Part shown: piece by piece, positions 17,601 to 26,658 of the stretch
Layout of the letters: every line of letters starts with the position of its first letter
Position numbering within the stretch: position 1 is the first letter of the stretch
DNA from: Streptomyces coeruleorubidus
Lineage (GTDB): Bacteria > Actinomycetota > Actinomycetes > Streptomycetales > Streptomycetaceae
Reading direction: 5' to 3'
Assembly (NCBI RefSeq): GCF_008705135.1
Contig: NZ_CP023694.1
Location: 7,725,001-7,789,000 of the forward strand
DNA length: 64,000 bases
Notes under the pieces: generated by a model
What the model was told of the DNA's origin: nothing
The model's input: only the letters and a program-made list of their open reading frames with translations
Database searches by the model: none
Position numbers and translations under genes: made by a program

Positions 17601-17975
17601 CGGTCCGACGACGGCGACGCGCTCCGGCAGGTGCTTCGCCAGCTCCACGGCCACTCCGGCATCCCCGTCCTGTTCGGCGGACAGGTGGAGAACACACGGC
17701 TGAGCCTGTCGCAGTTCATCGGTGTGCGGACGGCGGGTCTGCGCGGCCTCAGGGTGCGCGCCGAGGCCGGGCTGGGCGGCCGGGTTCTCACCACGGGGCG
17801 GCCGACCAAGGTGACCGACTACAGGTCGGCCCGCTCGATCACGCACGACTACGACCGCCCCCGTGCTGAGGGAGGGGATCCGCTCCGTCGTAGCCGTGCC
17901 CGTCGTGGTGTCCGGTGCGGTGCGCGCGGTGCTCTACGGGGGCCAGTCGACCGCCGCTCCCCGGCGGGCGAAGTC
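17601..17975 (+). pseudogene. GAF-domain regulator remnant
   Basis: Reads DDGDALRQVLRQLHGHSG, then LSLSQFIGVRTAGLRGL and GLGGRVLTTGRP...SITHDYD; after a frame change near 17862 it continues VLREGIRSVVAVPVVVSG and VLYGGQSTAAP. This is the GAF domain of LuxR-type regulators that often accompany acyl-CoA ligase or SDR genes. The HTH is missing. Confidence 0.6.
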
Positions 17976-18048
17976 CAGGGCGTGTTCCCGGTCCTCGGCC
18001 GGCGCCCGTGATCGCGACAACACGATCGGTGAAGGTGATCTGGGACAT
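17925..18048 (-). pseudogene. SDR N-terminal remnant
   Basis: Starts MSQITFTDRVVAITGAGRG, the SDR cofactor loop, then after a one-base frame change reads EHALDFARRGAAV, the following helix. It collides tail-to-tail with the GAF remnant and lies 81 bp downstream of the P450 gene. Confidence 0.6.
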
Positions 18049-18129
18049 GGATGCTTCTGGGTCTGTCTTGGCGCCGGAGGACCGGTGTGATGGTGCTGAC
18101 CTGCCGGCCGGGTTCGCTGAGCGGGTAGA

Positions 18130-19347
18130 TCAGCGGGGATCGGTGTCCCACGCGAGGTGGAGTTCTTGGATGGTGTTGACGGGACCGGATGCTATGCGGG
18201 GCGTCGTGCCGGGCTTGATGGCGAAGTCCGGGATCCGGGCGAGCCACTCCTGGAGAAACACCGTGAGTTCGAGCTTGGCGAGGAAGGAGCCAGGACACCG
18301 GTGGGGGCCGTTGCCGAAGGCCGCGTAGTGCTGCTCGGGATGGGGCCGGGTGAAGTCGACGACGAGCGGGTTGTCGACCTGCCGCTCGTCGAGGCCGTAG
18401 AGGTGGTTGGGGACGAGGATCTGCTCCCCCTCCTTGAGTCGCATACCCTGGAACTCGGTGTCCTGCGTGATCAGCCGTGCGCTGTTGACGAGCCCGTGGC
18501 GGCGGATGAGTTCCTCGACGGCGTTGGGCACGAGGGAGGCGTCGTCGATCAGCTGCTGCCGGTGTCCCGGGTTCAGCGCGAGGAACCGTACGACGAAGCC
18601 GAGGATCGAGGCGACGGTGTCCAGACCGGCGGCCAGGACGACTTGGGACAGCGCCACGGCCGCCTCGAAGGCGATGGGCTCGCCACCGATCCTCGCCGTC
18701 ACGATCTTGCTCAGGAGGTCGCTGCCCGGCTGCTTGGCACGTGCGGCCAGGGCTCGGGCGACGTACTCGTCCAGAGCGGTGTGGCCTTCATGATGCTCCT
18801 GCCGATCCCGCGGGCGAATGACCTTCTCCGCGAGCGGCAGGAGGTAGTCGCGGTCTTCCGCCGGAAGGTCGACGGTGCCGAGGAAGACGACGACGGGCAC
18901 GATCTGGGCGAAATCGCCGACGAACTCGCACTCACCCTTGGGGCGCAGCTCCTCGACGATCGAAACGGTGGTCTCCCGCACGATCGGCTCCAGGGCCGCT
19001 ACGGCCTTGGGGGAGAAAGTGGGGGACACGAGCATCCGGTACGAGCCGTGCCGTGGCGGGTCCATCTGGACGACGGATCCCTCGCGCGCGTACGGGCCTC
19101 CGATCGAGAGGCGCGCGTGCGAGAAGCGCTTGTGGTCGAGCTGGATCGCCTTGATGGCGTCGGCGCGTGTGACGACCCAGTGGCCGCCGTTGCGGGGGGT
19201 CCAGAAGATGTCGGGCAGGGTGTCCTGCGCGTTCTTCCAGGCCACGTGCAGGTCCTCGTTGATGCCTGCCGGCCGGAGGTAGTCGAAATCGACGACGCGG
19301 TCTTCCGGTACGTGCGCGGGGATGTCCATCGTGGAGCTTGTGGTCAT
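18130..19347 (-). CDS. Cytochrome P450, P450cam (CYP101)-like
   Basis: A 405-aa protein from ATG 19347 (GAGAGGTG upstream; longer in-frame readings run through the ferredoxin gene). Helix I reads A-A-G-L-D-T-V, very like the G-G-L-D-T-V of P450cam. The ExxR motif is E-E-L-I-R and the heme loop F-G-N-G-P-H-R-C-P-G has the ligand at C351. The N-terminal NGGHWVVTRAD and the C-terminal W-L-A-R-I-P-D-F also resemble P450cam. The adjacent [2Fe-2S] ferredoxin and FAD reductase would supply electrons, making a complete class I monooxygenase. Terpenoid or other small hydrophobic substrates are plausible by analogy only. Confidence 0.92.
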   Translation of the reverse strand: MTTSSTMDIPAHVPEDRVVDFDYLRPAGINEDLHVAWKNAQDTLPDIFWTPRNGGHWVVTRADAIKAIQLDHKRFSHARLSIGGPYAREGSVVQMDPPRHGSYRMLVSPTFSPKAVAALEPIVRETTVSIVEELRPKGECEFVGDFAQIVPVVVFLGTVDLPAEDRDYLLPLAEKVIRPRDRQEHHEGHTALDEYVARALAARAKQPGSDLLSKIVTARIGGEPIAFEAAVALSQVVLAAGLDTVASILGFVVRFLALNPGHRQQLIDDASLVPNAVEELIRRHGLVNSARLITQDTEFQGMRLKEGEQILVPNHLYGLDERQVDNPLVVDFTRPHPEQHYAAFGNGPHRCPGSFLAKLELTVFLQEWLARIPDFAIKPGTTPRIASGPVNTIQELHLAWDTDPR

Positions 19348-19397
19348 CGTGTCACCTCTCTCGTCAGGGTGGTCGGGCGCTGGGCGGAAAGGGCGAG

Positions 19398-19724
19398 TCA
19401 GGCGCCGGTCTGGGAGGCAGGGAGCCTCACGATCAGGCCGTCGGTGTCCTCGGTCACCTGGACCTGGCAGGACAGTCGGCTTGTGGGCCGGACGTCGAAG
19501 GCGGCCTCGATCATGACTTCCTCGGCCTCCTCGGGCGCAGGCAGCTTGTCGGCCCATGCCGGGTCGATGTAGACGTGACAGGTGGCGCAGTTGGCGTAAC
19601 CGCCGCACTCGGCGACGATGCCGGGGACGAGGTTGTCCATCGCGGCCTGCATGACAGACGCGTCGGCGCCTGCCTCGACGGCGTGCTCGGTGCCGTCGTC
19701 CTCGATGAAGGTGATCTTGGGCAT
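19398..19724 (-). CDS. [2Fe-2S] ferredoxin, putidaredoxin-like
   Basis: A 108-aa adrenodoxin/putidaredoxin-type ferredoxin. Cluster ligands are C40, C46, C49 and C86 in the pattern C-G-G-Y-A-N-C-A-T-C...C. The acidic helix with EEAEEVMI before the last Cys and the R-P-T-S-R-L-S-C-Q motif are hallmarks of the family. It lies 50 bp upstream of the P450 gene and 103 bp downstream of the reductase, so it transfers electrons between them. GGGGAG lies just before ATG 19724. Confidence 0.95.
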   Translation of the reverse strand: MPKITFIEDDGTEHAVEAGADASVMQAAMDNLVPGIVAECGGYANCATCHVYIDPAWADKLPAPEEAEEVMIEAAFDVRPTSRLSCQVQVTEDTDGLIVRLPASQTGA

Positions 19725-19762
19725 GGTGAACTCCCCTCCTCGCGTGGGTGTGTTTCATGAAC

Positions 19763-19783
19763 AGGCGGCCCTTTTGGCCGCCT
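19763..19783. promoter_or_regulatory. Intra-operon hairpin between reductase and ferredoxin genes
   Basis: AGGCGGCC-CTTTT-GGCCGCCT forms a perfect 8-bp stem. It could set relative expression by partial termination or mRNA stabilisation, giving more or less ferredoxin than reductase. Confidence 0.45.
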
Positions 19784-19827
19784 CGGCGGGCCCAGGAGCA
19801 GTCGCCGCCCCATGGGGGCGGCCGGGA

Positions 19828-21069
19828 TCAGAGTGCGGCCTGAGCCAGGGGGATCTCGCAGTCGGCCAGTCGCTCGGGGTCGACGGGACGGCCACTGGTG
19901 ACGAGCTGCCGCGCGGTGGCGAAGTCGCCCGGTCGGCTGATGACGTCGGCGGCGACAACCCTGTCGCCCGTGAGGTAGAAGGCAGACAACGTCGTGCCCG
20001 TACCACCGCGGGTGATACACCGGTCGTGGCCGGCTGACAGGCCCACCATCTGGAGCTTCAGGTCGTACTGTTCCGACCAGAACCACGGCGTCGCCGTGGA
20101 CGCCTGTGGCTGGCCGAGGATGGTCGCTGCGGCGACCTTGGCGTGCTCGATGGCATTGGGCGCCGACTCCAGCCGGATGCGCCTGCCGGCGTAGACACTG
20201 GGCTGGTTGGCACAGTCGCCGATGGCGAGGATGTCCGCGCCGCTCGTACGTGCGAACTCGTCGACGACGATGCCGTTGTCGACCTGCAGACCTGCTGCGG
20301 AAGCCAGGCCGGTGTTCGGCTCCATGCCGATCCCCACGAGTACGAGGTCGGCGTCGAGCCGGTCCATGACCCCGGAGGCCGACACCTCCACCCCGGTCAC
20401 CCGGCGTCCTGACGCGTCCACGGCCACGTCGGTCACCGTGGCAGCGAGTCGGAAGCGGACACCGTGGGAGCGGTGAACGTCCTCAAGAAAGCCGCTCACC
20501 TCCTGCCCGGTCACGCGCGCCAGCAGCCGCTCAGCCGCCTCGACGACGGTGACTTCGAGGCCAAGCTGTGTGGCCACCGCAGCGATCTCCAGGCCGACGT
20601 AGCCACCGCCGATGAGGACGAGCTTGCGGCCCGGGACGAACTGCGGACGCAGCGCGTCGACGTCGTCGATCCGGCGCAGCGTGAAGAGGTTGTCGAGCTG
20701 GTCCATGTCCACGCCTGGCAGTGTCAGGCGCCGCGCGCGGCCTCCTGTCGCCAGGACGAGTCTGTCGTACGGCAGGCGACTGCCGTCGCTGACGACGAGT
20801 TCTTTCACCGCCCGGTCGATCGCTTCCGCCCATGTGCCCAGCCGCAGTGCGATGTTGAAGCGTTCGTACGTCGCGGCAGGCTTGAGGTAAAGCTGTTGCC
20901 GGGAGAGTTTTCCGAGGAGGAAGCCCTTCGAGAGTGGCGGGCGCTGGTACGGCGGGCTCAACTCGTCTCCGACGAGGGTGATGCCGCCGCTCCAGCCGCG
21001 CTGGCGCAACGTCGTTGCGAGTTCACTGCCGGCCTGTCCGGCCCCGACCACAACTAAGTTTTCTGGCAT
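19828..21069 (-). CDS. FAD-dependent ferredoxin reductase (putidaredoxin reductase-like)
   Basis: A 413-aa protein starting MPENLVVVGAGQAG. It has two dinucleotide-binding loops, G-A-G-Q-A-G near residue 9 (FAD) and G-G-G-Y-V-G near 150 (NADH), the LSPPYQRPPLSK stretch typical of this family, and A-I-G-D-C-A-N near 290. It passes electrons from NAD(P)H to the neighbouring [2Fe-2S] ferredoxin. It is the first gene of the reductase-ferredoxin-P450 set, 99 bp downstream of the MarR gene on the same strand. A longer reading from 21114 has no ribosome site; AAGGAA supports ATG 21069. Confidence 0.93.
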   Translation of the reverse strand: MPENLVVVGAGQAGSELATTLRQRGWSGGITLVGDELSPPYQRPPLSKGFLLGKLSRQQLYLKPAATYERFNIALRLGTWAEAIDRAVKELVVSDGSRLPYDRLVLATGGRARRLTLPGVDMDQLDNLFTLRRIDDVDALRPQFVPGRKLVLIGGGYVGLEIAAVATQLGLEVTVVEAAERLLARVTGQEVSGFLEDVHRSHGVRFRLAATVTDVAVDASGRRVTGVEVSASGVMDRLDADLVLVGIGMEPNTGLASAAGLQVDNGIVVDEFARTSGADILAIGDCANQPSVYAGRRIRLESAPNAIEHAKVAAATILGQPQASTATPWFWSEQYDLKLQMVGLSAGHDRCITRGGTGTTLSAFYLTGDRVVAADVISRPGDFATARQLVTSGRPVDPERLADCEIPLAQAAL

Positions 21070-21168
21070 GGTTCGGCGTTCCTTCCATCGTGAACCTCCC
21101 TGGAAACAGAGCAAGGTGGAGTCGAGCCCGGCGACGCCGTTGCCGGCACTGGCCGATTGGGATTCGGT

Positions 21169-21615
21169 TCAGAGCGACTGGGTTTTGGCGCGAATCTCGT
21201 CGAGAGACTTGACTACGCCCCTGAGTTCTTCGGCCGGCATGTCACCGACCAGCTCCGTCATCAGCTGCTCGACGATGATCTTGGCTGCGGCGTGGACGCG
21301 ACGGCCTTCATCGGTCAGGACCAGGCCTCTCTTGCGCCGGTCGTCCGGGTCGGCAACCCGTTCGAGTAGTCCTCGCTTCTCGAGCGAGTCGATCTGCCGC
21401 AGCACGACGGTCTTCTCCCTGGCGAGCTCGGCGGCGAGCTGAGCCTGGGTGATCAGGTCGGTGTGCTCTGCGAGGGCTTGGAGCACCGCGAACTGATCCG
21501 GCGTCAAATCCAGACCGCCGGCCCCGAAGAGTGCGCGTGTCTTTCTCGTCAACTCGGCCACGAGCCGCATCAGCGCCGGGACGAGTTCCGCAACATGGGC
21601 GCTATTGTCAATCAT
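21169..21615 (-). CDS. MarR-family regulator
   Basis: A 148-aa protein from ATG 21615 (GTGAGGAT upstream). The winged helix includes LTPDQFAVLQALAEH, QLAAELAREKTVVLRQIDSLEKRGLLER and the wing D-P-D-D-R-R-K-R, all diagnostic of MarR. It stands upstream of the reductase-ferredoxin-P450 genes in the same direction and is probably autoregulated and responsive to the P450 substrate or a related aromatic/terpenoid. Confidence 0.93.
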   Translation of the reverse strand: MIDNSAHVAELVPALMRLVAELTRKTRALFGAGGLDLTPDQFAVLQALAEHTDLITQAQLAAELAREKTVVLRQIDSLEKRGLLERVADPDDRRKRGLVLTDEGRRVHAAAKIIVEQLMTELVGDMPAEELRGVVKSLDEIRAKTQSL

Positions 21616-21638
21616 TGAGATCCTCACTCAGTGACAAT
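21604..21638. promoter_or_regulatory. Candidate MarR operator overlapping the marR start
   Basis: ATTGTCA (21604-21610) and TGACAAT (21632-21638) are inverted, with additional CATTGAG/CTCAG symmetry inside. The site covers the ribosome-binding and start region, fitting autorepression. Confidence 0.5.
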
Positions 21639-22285
21639 GTCAACCATATTGCGAGTGCCGGGTTGCTGTCAACCTGCGGTCGGATGGGTGCCGGACAGGG
21701 TGGGGGCCGGAGGGTTTGCGAACGGCTCTGGTGGGTGCCCGGGGCGAGGCTGGGAAGTGCGCCATTTCCGTGCCCTCGCGTGCATCGACTGCCGGTGAAC
21801 GCTCCCTGAGAACGGGGCAGGCCACCGTGCAACTGTCCTGGTGAACTGCCAGTTCGGTCCAAGGGGGTGCCCGGTGGCCTTGGCCCGGCCTGACCTACTT
21901 CGCTTGCTTGAGTCACTAATCCGTTGTTAAGGCCGCCAGGATCTGCACGCCCGTCCGGCTGCCCCTGGCGTCGGAGGTATGCCTTTGGAGTCACCGGCCG
22001 GTCGGGCCCAAACGTAGATCGGCACCTCCGGCGCCACCCATGGAACCTCAACTTCCGCATCCTCGTTGTCACTTGTGGTACGAGCCCACCGCACGGTGAT
22101 CTCTTTCAGCACGCGAGCCTTTCAGCTCCTGCGCAGACCGAGACCCGCGCGGTGCGCTGGTGCCACGAACGGCTCGTGAGGTGTCGGCCCGACCCGCGCC
22201 TGGTCGAGGCCTGGGATTAGTGCGACGCGTGGCTCCGCATGCGCTCGTGACCAGCGCAAGCATCCGTTCCCCTGGGAGGGCACCC
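21639..22285. other. Gap containing IS debris
   Basis: About 650 bp without an intact gene. It holds the short IS256-like start at 21874 and, on the minus strand at 21927-22112, a 61-codon frame starting MLKEITVRWARTTSDN that I cannot assign. The right end leads into the IS110 remnant. Confidence 0.4.
21874..21930 (+). mobile_element. IS256-type transposase start, remnant
   Basis: GTG with an AAGGGGG site opens an 18-codon frame VALARPDLLRLLESLI..., similar to the N-terminus of Streptomyces IS256-family transposases, ended by a stop codon. Very short, so tentative. Confidence 0.35.
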
Positions 22286-22985
22286 TTGATCTATTGCGGT
22301 ATCGACTGGGCCGAGAAGACACACGACGTCGCCCTGGTCGACGACACCGGCCAGCTCGTCGCCAAGCGGCACATTACCGACGACGCGTCCGGCTACAAGA
22401 TCCTCCTGGACCTGCTCGCCGAGCACGGCGACAGCGAGGAGAATCCCATCCGGGTAGCGATCGAGACCTCCCTCGGCCTGCTGGTCGCCGTCCTGCGGAC
22501 CGGCACGCGCAAGGTCTTCGCGATCAACCCGATGGCGGCCGCCCGCTACCGCGACCGGCACGCCGTCTCGCGCAAGAAGTCCGACCCCGGCGATGCACTC
22601 GTGCTCGCGAATATCCTGCGCACCGACATGCACGCCCACCGGCCGTTGCCCGAAGACAGCGACCTGGCCCGCGCGATCGCCGTCCTGGCGCGCGCCCAGC
22701 AGGACGCCACCTGGAACCGGCAGCAGATCGCCAACCAGCTCCGATCCCTCCTGCGGGAGTTCTACCCCGCAGCCCTGGACGCCGTCGCCACCTGGGCCCA
22801 CGGCCTGTGCCGACCAGAGGCCCGGGAACTGCTCAAGTCCGCACCGACGCCTGCCAAGGCCGCGCGACTGACCCGAGCCCAGATCCAGGCCGCACTCAGG
22901 CGGCCGGCCGCAAGCGCGGCATCGAAGCCGAGGCCGACCGGCTGCGAGACATCTTCCGCGGCGACTACGCCCATCAGCTTGCCGC
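22286..22985 (+). mobile_element. IS110-family transposase, truncated and frameshifted
   Basis: Begins at TTG 22286 (GGGAGGG upstream) with LIYCGIDWAEKTHDVALVDD, the DEDD catalytic start of IS110 transposases. It continues with AIETSLGLLV and the FAINPMAAARYRDRHAVSRKKSDPGDA signature. Near 22895 the frame changes (continuing RKRGIEAEADRLRDIF) and similarity ends near 22985, before the C-terminal transposase_20 domain. The element is therefore inactive. Confidence 0.85.
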
Positions 22986-23039
22986 TGGTCTTGCTCGCGC
23001 GTTCTCCGTCATCAGCGGGGCGATCAACACATGCCGGTC

Positions 23040-23179
23040 CTCCGGCGCGGCCCTCTCGGCCCGCGTCGCGCGAGGCCCAGTTGGCCCGGGTCGTCTCGTT
23101 GATCCCCCGGTCCTCCGCAACCTCGGGGACCGGAAGCCCGGTATCCGTGATGATCGGTACCGCCCCCTCGCGAAAAGGC
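23040..23179 (-). mobile_element. IS3-family OrfA remnant
   Basis: Reads FREGAVPIITDTGLPVPEVA then GINETTRANWASRD, the helix-turn-helix of IS3 OrfA proteins. It abuts the TetR remnant at its upstream end; no OrfB is present. Confidence 0.65.
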
Positions 23180-23180
23180 G

Positions 23181-23390
23181 TCAGCGGGGTTTCATGCCGT
23201 GGAGCAGGTGGTGGACCAGGGTGTCCACGCCTGCCAGGGCCGCTCCGGGGGCAGCATGCAGCTGGCGATGAAGGCGGCCATGCCGTGGAGGGCGGAGCTC
23301 ATGACGAGCTTCAGGTCCTCGGGGTTGCTCGCGATGATCTCGCCGCTTTTCTGGGCATCCGCGAGGACCTGGGTGCGACAAACCAAGACC
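23181..23390 (-). pseudogene. TetR C-terminal remnant
   Basis: Reads VLADAQKSGEIIASNPEDL and SSALHGMAAFIAS, then after a frame change VDTLVHHLLHGMKPR and stop. This is the ligand-domain end of a TetR protein; the DNA-binding half is lost. Confidence 0.5.
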
Positions 23391-23511
23391 GTGTCCTGTG
23401 TGGGCGTGGGTCGTTAATGTCGGCCTTCACTCATTCCCCTCACCTGGTCACTGACGGGTCGAACACAACCCGCGCGTCAGAGCAAGTCCTCGTCAGGTGT
23501 ACGCAATTCCC

Positions 23512-24411
23512 CTACACAGGACCGACTCTGTTACCCAAGGCGCCACCCGGCAGGACAGCCTGTCCTCCGGTGAAGGCATGCCGGTGATCCTCGGCCCACT
23601 GCCGGAACGTACCCGCCGGCCGGCCGAGCACCTCGGCCACGCCCGACTCGATCCCGGACTTGGCACCGGCGGCCGTACGGCGAGCGCTCTCCATCAGGGC
23701 GTCGGCCACCGGCGCGGGGTACCGCACGAGCAGCGCCTGCCGTGCCTGGTCCTGGGAGACTTCCTCGAACCGGATCTCCCGGCCCAACACGGCGCTGATC
23801 TCGGCGACTTGATCGGCCGGGCTGAGCCCCTGCGGCCCCGTGAGCGCGTAGGTCTTCCCCTCGTGTCCCGTCCGGGTCAGAGCGCGCACCGCGACCTGTG
23901 CGATGTCCCGCGGATCGACACAGCTGTTGCGGCCGTCACGACCGAGGCCGCGGACCACTCCGGACTCCCTGATCTGTCCGGCCCAGGCGAGCGTATTGGA
24001 CATGAACGCCCGGGGCCTCAGCAGAGTCCAGTCCAGGCCGGAGGCCAGCAACCGCTCCTCGTTGGCCCGCTGCCACCTGGTGATCAGGTCATCGGCCGCG
24101 GGGTCGGCCACCGCCAGAGCGGAGAGCTTGACGACGTGCCGCACTCCACAGGCCAGTGCCACGTCGATGATGTTGGCGTCGTGGTCGGGGCGGAGCGGAT
24201 CGGCCGTGACGACGAAGACCGCTCGGACCCCGGCGAACGCGGTCGCGAGCCGCACAGGGTCCGAGAAGTCGCCGACGACCACCTCGACCCCCGGGGCCGG
24301 TGGCGCCAGGCACGCCGGCGACCGGGTGAGCAACCGCACCGATGCCAGCGGGACAAGTCTGGCCACGACCTCACGGCCGACCGTCCCGCTGGCTCCCGTC
24401 ACCATGATCAC
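23512..24411 (-). CDS. NmrA-like NAD(P)-binding protein
   Basis: A 299-aa atypical SDR. T-G-A-S-G-T-V-G at residues 5-12 is the cofactor loop; VVGDFSDP, VFVVTADPL, LSAL and LDWTLLRPRAFMSN are typical of NmrA/quinone-oxidoreductase-like (QOR2, YtfG-type) members, as is the YALTGP strand. GTG 24411 (AGGAAAA upstream) or ATG 24405 may start it. It lies 97 bp downstream of the UbiA-like gene on the same strand and may be the last gene of the biosynthetic operon, acting as a reductase or redox sensor; co-transcription is inferred. Confidence 0.85.
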   Translation of the reverse strand: MIMVTGASGTVGREVVARLVPLASVRLLTRSPACLAPPAPGVEVVVGDFSDPVRLATAFAGVRAVFVVTADPLRPDHDANIIDVALACGVRHVVKLSALAVADPAADDLITRWQRANEERLLASGLDWTLLRPRAFMSNTLAWAGQIRESGVVRGLGRDGRNSCVDPRDIAQVAVRALTRTGHEGKTYALTGPQGLSPADQVAEISAVLGREIRFEEVSQDQARQALLVRYPAPVADALMESARRTAAGAKSGIESGVAEVLGRPAGTFRQWAEDHRHAFTGGQAVLPGGALGNRVGPV

Positions 24412-24508
24412 AATTTTTCCTTGATACGTGAGTAGTGCCTGCCGGCGTGGTGCGGTGACGCACGCCGCCGGTCGGAGCCGGGACCGGGCGGACGCACCGC
24501 TGGGTCGT

Positions 24509-25393
24509 TCACCCGGAACTCAGGCCGATCACGAAGTAGCCGGCGAACGTCACCAGCAAGTACAGAGCTGGTGCCGCCGCAGGCCAGCGGAGGGCCGCCG
24601 ATCTCCGAAAGCGCCAGCCGGCGAGGGCCGGCAGTGCCAGGGGAAGGACGGCGAGCGGCACCAGCACCGCTGTGGCCCGCGCGCCGGCGATGAGCAGCAC
24701 GGCCGAGAGGGCGGGAGCGGCCAGCGCGATGACCGTGGTGCCGGCGAGGCCGAAGACGTCGACATAGCTGCGCTCGCCCGGCTGCGGGCGACGGGTGATC
24801 TTCTTCGCCAGCTCCGGATGGACCGAGGCGAGCACGACGATGACGATGGCGAGCACCGCGTCTTCACTCGTGCCGAGCGACGTGCTGTGCAGGTATCTGG
24901 CGTACAGATACAGGTGCAGAAGCAACTGGGCCGGGAAACTGACGAGCAGGCTGAGCACGAGCTTGTCGCCGGACGGCCAGCGCAGCCAGTGGTGGACGGC
25001 GAGGACGAGCAGGCAGTAGCCGAGCTGCCCGGCGAGAACCGCCAGGGCCGTCGGGCTGTCCGCGTTGATGGCCAGCAACACCACGGAGCCCGACGCGCAC
25101 AGCATGAGGAGGTCCCGGATGCTCACGGCTCCCCTTGCCAGGGGGCGTTTCGGGTTGTGACGACGGTCGTAGTCGAGGTCCCGGATGTCGTCCACCGCAC
25201 GCATCAGCAACAGGGTGATGACGAGGGTGACTGCGGCCACGGCCGTACCGGTGTCGGGCCGCCAGGCCGCAGCGTATGGCGGCTGGATGGCGGCGAACAG
25301 CCCGGTCACGCCGTAGGCCCAGGCGCACGCGAACAGTACCGAGATAAGCGGCGGATAGCTTCCGGCCACGAAACGGGCCCAGCGACCGATCAC
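24509..25393 (-). CDS. UbiA-superfamily membrane prenyltransferase
   Basis: A 294-aa integral membrane protein with about eight hydrophobic segments. The first aspartate-rich motif reads D-D-I-R-D-L-D-Y-D at residues 68-76, followed by RRHNPKRPL, as in UbiA aromatic/lipid prenyltransferases. A second motif corresponds to the basic EL-A-K-K-I region near 205. The GTG start at 25393 overlaps the P450 stop (GTGA), giving translational coupling. UbiA enzymes transfer an isoprenyl chain to an acceptor or act as terpene cyclases; here the acceptor may be the product of the upstream acyl-condensing enzymes. This last point is inference. Confidence 0.85.
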   Translation of the reverse strand: MIGRWARFVAGSYPPLISVLFACAWAYGVTGLFAAIQPPYAAAWRPDTGTAVAAVTLVITLLLMRAVDDIRDLDYDRRHNPKRPLARGAVSIRDLLMLCASGSVVLLAINADSPTALAVLAGQLGYCLLVLAVHHWLRWPSGDKLVLSLLVSFPAQLLLHLYLYARYLHSTSLGTSEDAVLAIVIVVLASVHPELAKKITRRPQPGERSYVDVFGLAGTTVIALAAPALSAVLLIAGARATAVLVPLAVLPLALPALAGWRFRRSAALRWPAAAPALYLLVTFAGYFVIGLSSG

Positions 25394-26658
25394 GCCGTGT
25401 CTCCCCGCACGCGCCACCGCACCGGCAGGGTCCACACCCCGCGTATGAACATCTGGTCACGCCACGTCAGTGACGTCTCGTTCACAGCCAGCTCCAGACC
25501 GTCCAGCCTGCGCAGGATCGCCGCCAGCCCGACCTGGAGTTCCACGCGGGCGTGGGCAGCACCGAGGCACATGTGCCGACCGTGTCCGAACCCCAGGTGC
25601 GGATTGTCGAAGCGGCCGGGACGGAACTCGTCGGGATCTGTGAACACCTCCTCGTCGCGGTTGGCCGCGTCGGTGAGGGGGATGACGACCTGTCCGGCGG
25701 GTATGAGCGTTCCGGCCAGTTCCACGTCCTCGACGGTGACATGAGGCTGGCCGCCGGTCCCGGCGAACCACACCCAGCGCAGCAGCTCCTCGACCACGGT
25801 GGGGATCGCCGAGGGGTCCTGACGGAGCGACTCGGCCAGTCCTGGCGTTCTCAGCACTTGCAGGACGCACATCGCCAGATGTGAGGCGGTGGTTTCGCCG
25901 CCGGCCATCAACAGGCCGAATCCGAGGACCGCGATCTCCTCGTCGCTGAGGCGGTCGTCCTCCGGGGCGGTCAGCAGTGCGGTGAGCAGGTCGTCACCGG
26001 GCTCTCCGGCCGCTATTGTGCGTCGCCTGTCCGCCAACTGGTCGAAGAAGTATCCGTACATGCTCTCGTGCGCGGTGGTGACCTCCTCGGCGGAGAACCG
26101 CCCGGCGGACATCATCACCGTCATCCAGGGCCGCAACGGGTCCAGGTCCGAAACCGGGAGGCCGAGCATGTCGCCGATCACCTGATAGGGGAAGAGGGCG
26201 CTGAACTCGGCGATCAGGTCCACGGGAGGACCGGTGGCTTCGATCCGGTCCAGCAGCCGCTCGGCGAGGGCGGCGATGTGGGGGCGGGCCTGCTCCGCCT
26301 TGCGGTAGGTGAACCAGGACTGGACCGCGCTGCGGCGCCGGGTGTGGACGGGCGCGTCGCTGGTGGCCAGGGCCAGCGCGCTGGACTTCCGGGCGAACAG
26401 CGTTCCGTTGGCCCAGGCCTCGCGGCTGAAACGCGGATCGGACAGCACCGTCCTGACGTCCGCGTACCGGGTGACCAGCAACGCGCTCCGGCCGCCGTTC
26501 AGGGTGACCGGTACCAGCGGCTGGTCGCGGAAGACGTTCAGATACCCGGAGTCCAGGCTGACGCCCGGTCGGTCGGCGAAGGGGAAATGCGGGCATGTCG
26601 CCGCCGGGGCCTTCTCGCCTCGGGGGCCGGCATCGCTGATGTCCGTCACCGCAGCCAT
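25390..26658 (-). CDS. Cytochrome P450
   Basis: A 422-aa soluble bacterial P450. Helix I has A-G-G-E-T-T, the K-helix E-E-L-L-R, a PERF-like F-R-P-G-R-F, and the heme loop F-G-H-G-R-H-M-C-L-G with the ligand at C364. The order and length are those of actinomycete biosynthetic P450s. It overlaps the NTF2-like gene by 13 bp and the UbiA-like gene by 4 bp, so it belongs to the operon. No ferredoxin gene is in the operon; the putidaredoxin-type pair at 19.4-21.1 kb could serve, but a housekeeping partner is equally possible. Likely hydroxylates or oxidises the pathway intermediate. Confidence 0.93.
   Translation of the reverse strand: MAAVTDISDAGPRGEKAPAATCPHFPFADRPGVSLDSGYLNVFRDQPLVPVTLNGGRSALLVTRYADVRTVLSDPRFSREAWANGTLFARKSSALALATSDAPVHTRRRSAVQSWFTYRKAEQARPHIAALAERLLDRIEATGPPVDLIAEFSALFPYQVIGDMLGLPVSDLDPLRPWMTVMMSAGRFSAEEVTTAHESMYGYFFDQLADRRRTIAAGEPGDDLLTALLTAPEDDRLSDEEIAVLGFGLLMAGGETTASHLAMCVLQVLRTPGLAESLRQDPSAIPTVVEELLRWVWFAGTGGQPHVTVEDVELAGTLIPAGQVVIPLTDAANRDEEVFTDPDEFRPGRFDNPHLGFGHGRHMCLGAAHARVELQVGLAAILRRLDGLELAVNETSLTWRDQMFIRGVWTLPVRWRVRGDTA

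Noticed and set aside
19348..19758. N-terminal extension of the P450cam-like gene
   Set aside because: The extension lies over the ferredoxin gene in another frame; ATG 19347 has a ribosome site and gives the normal P450 length.
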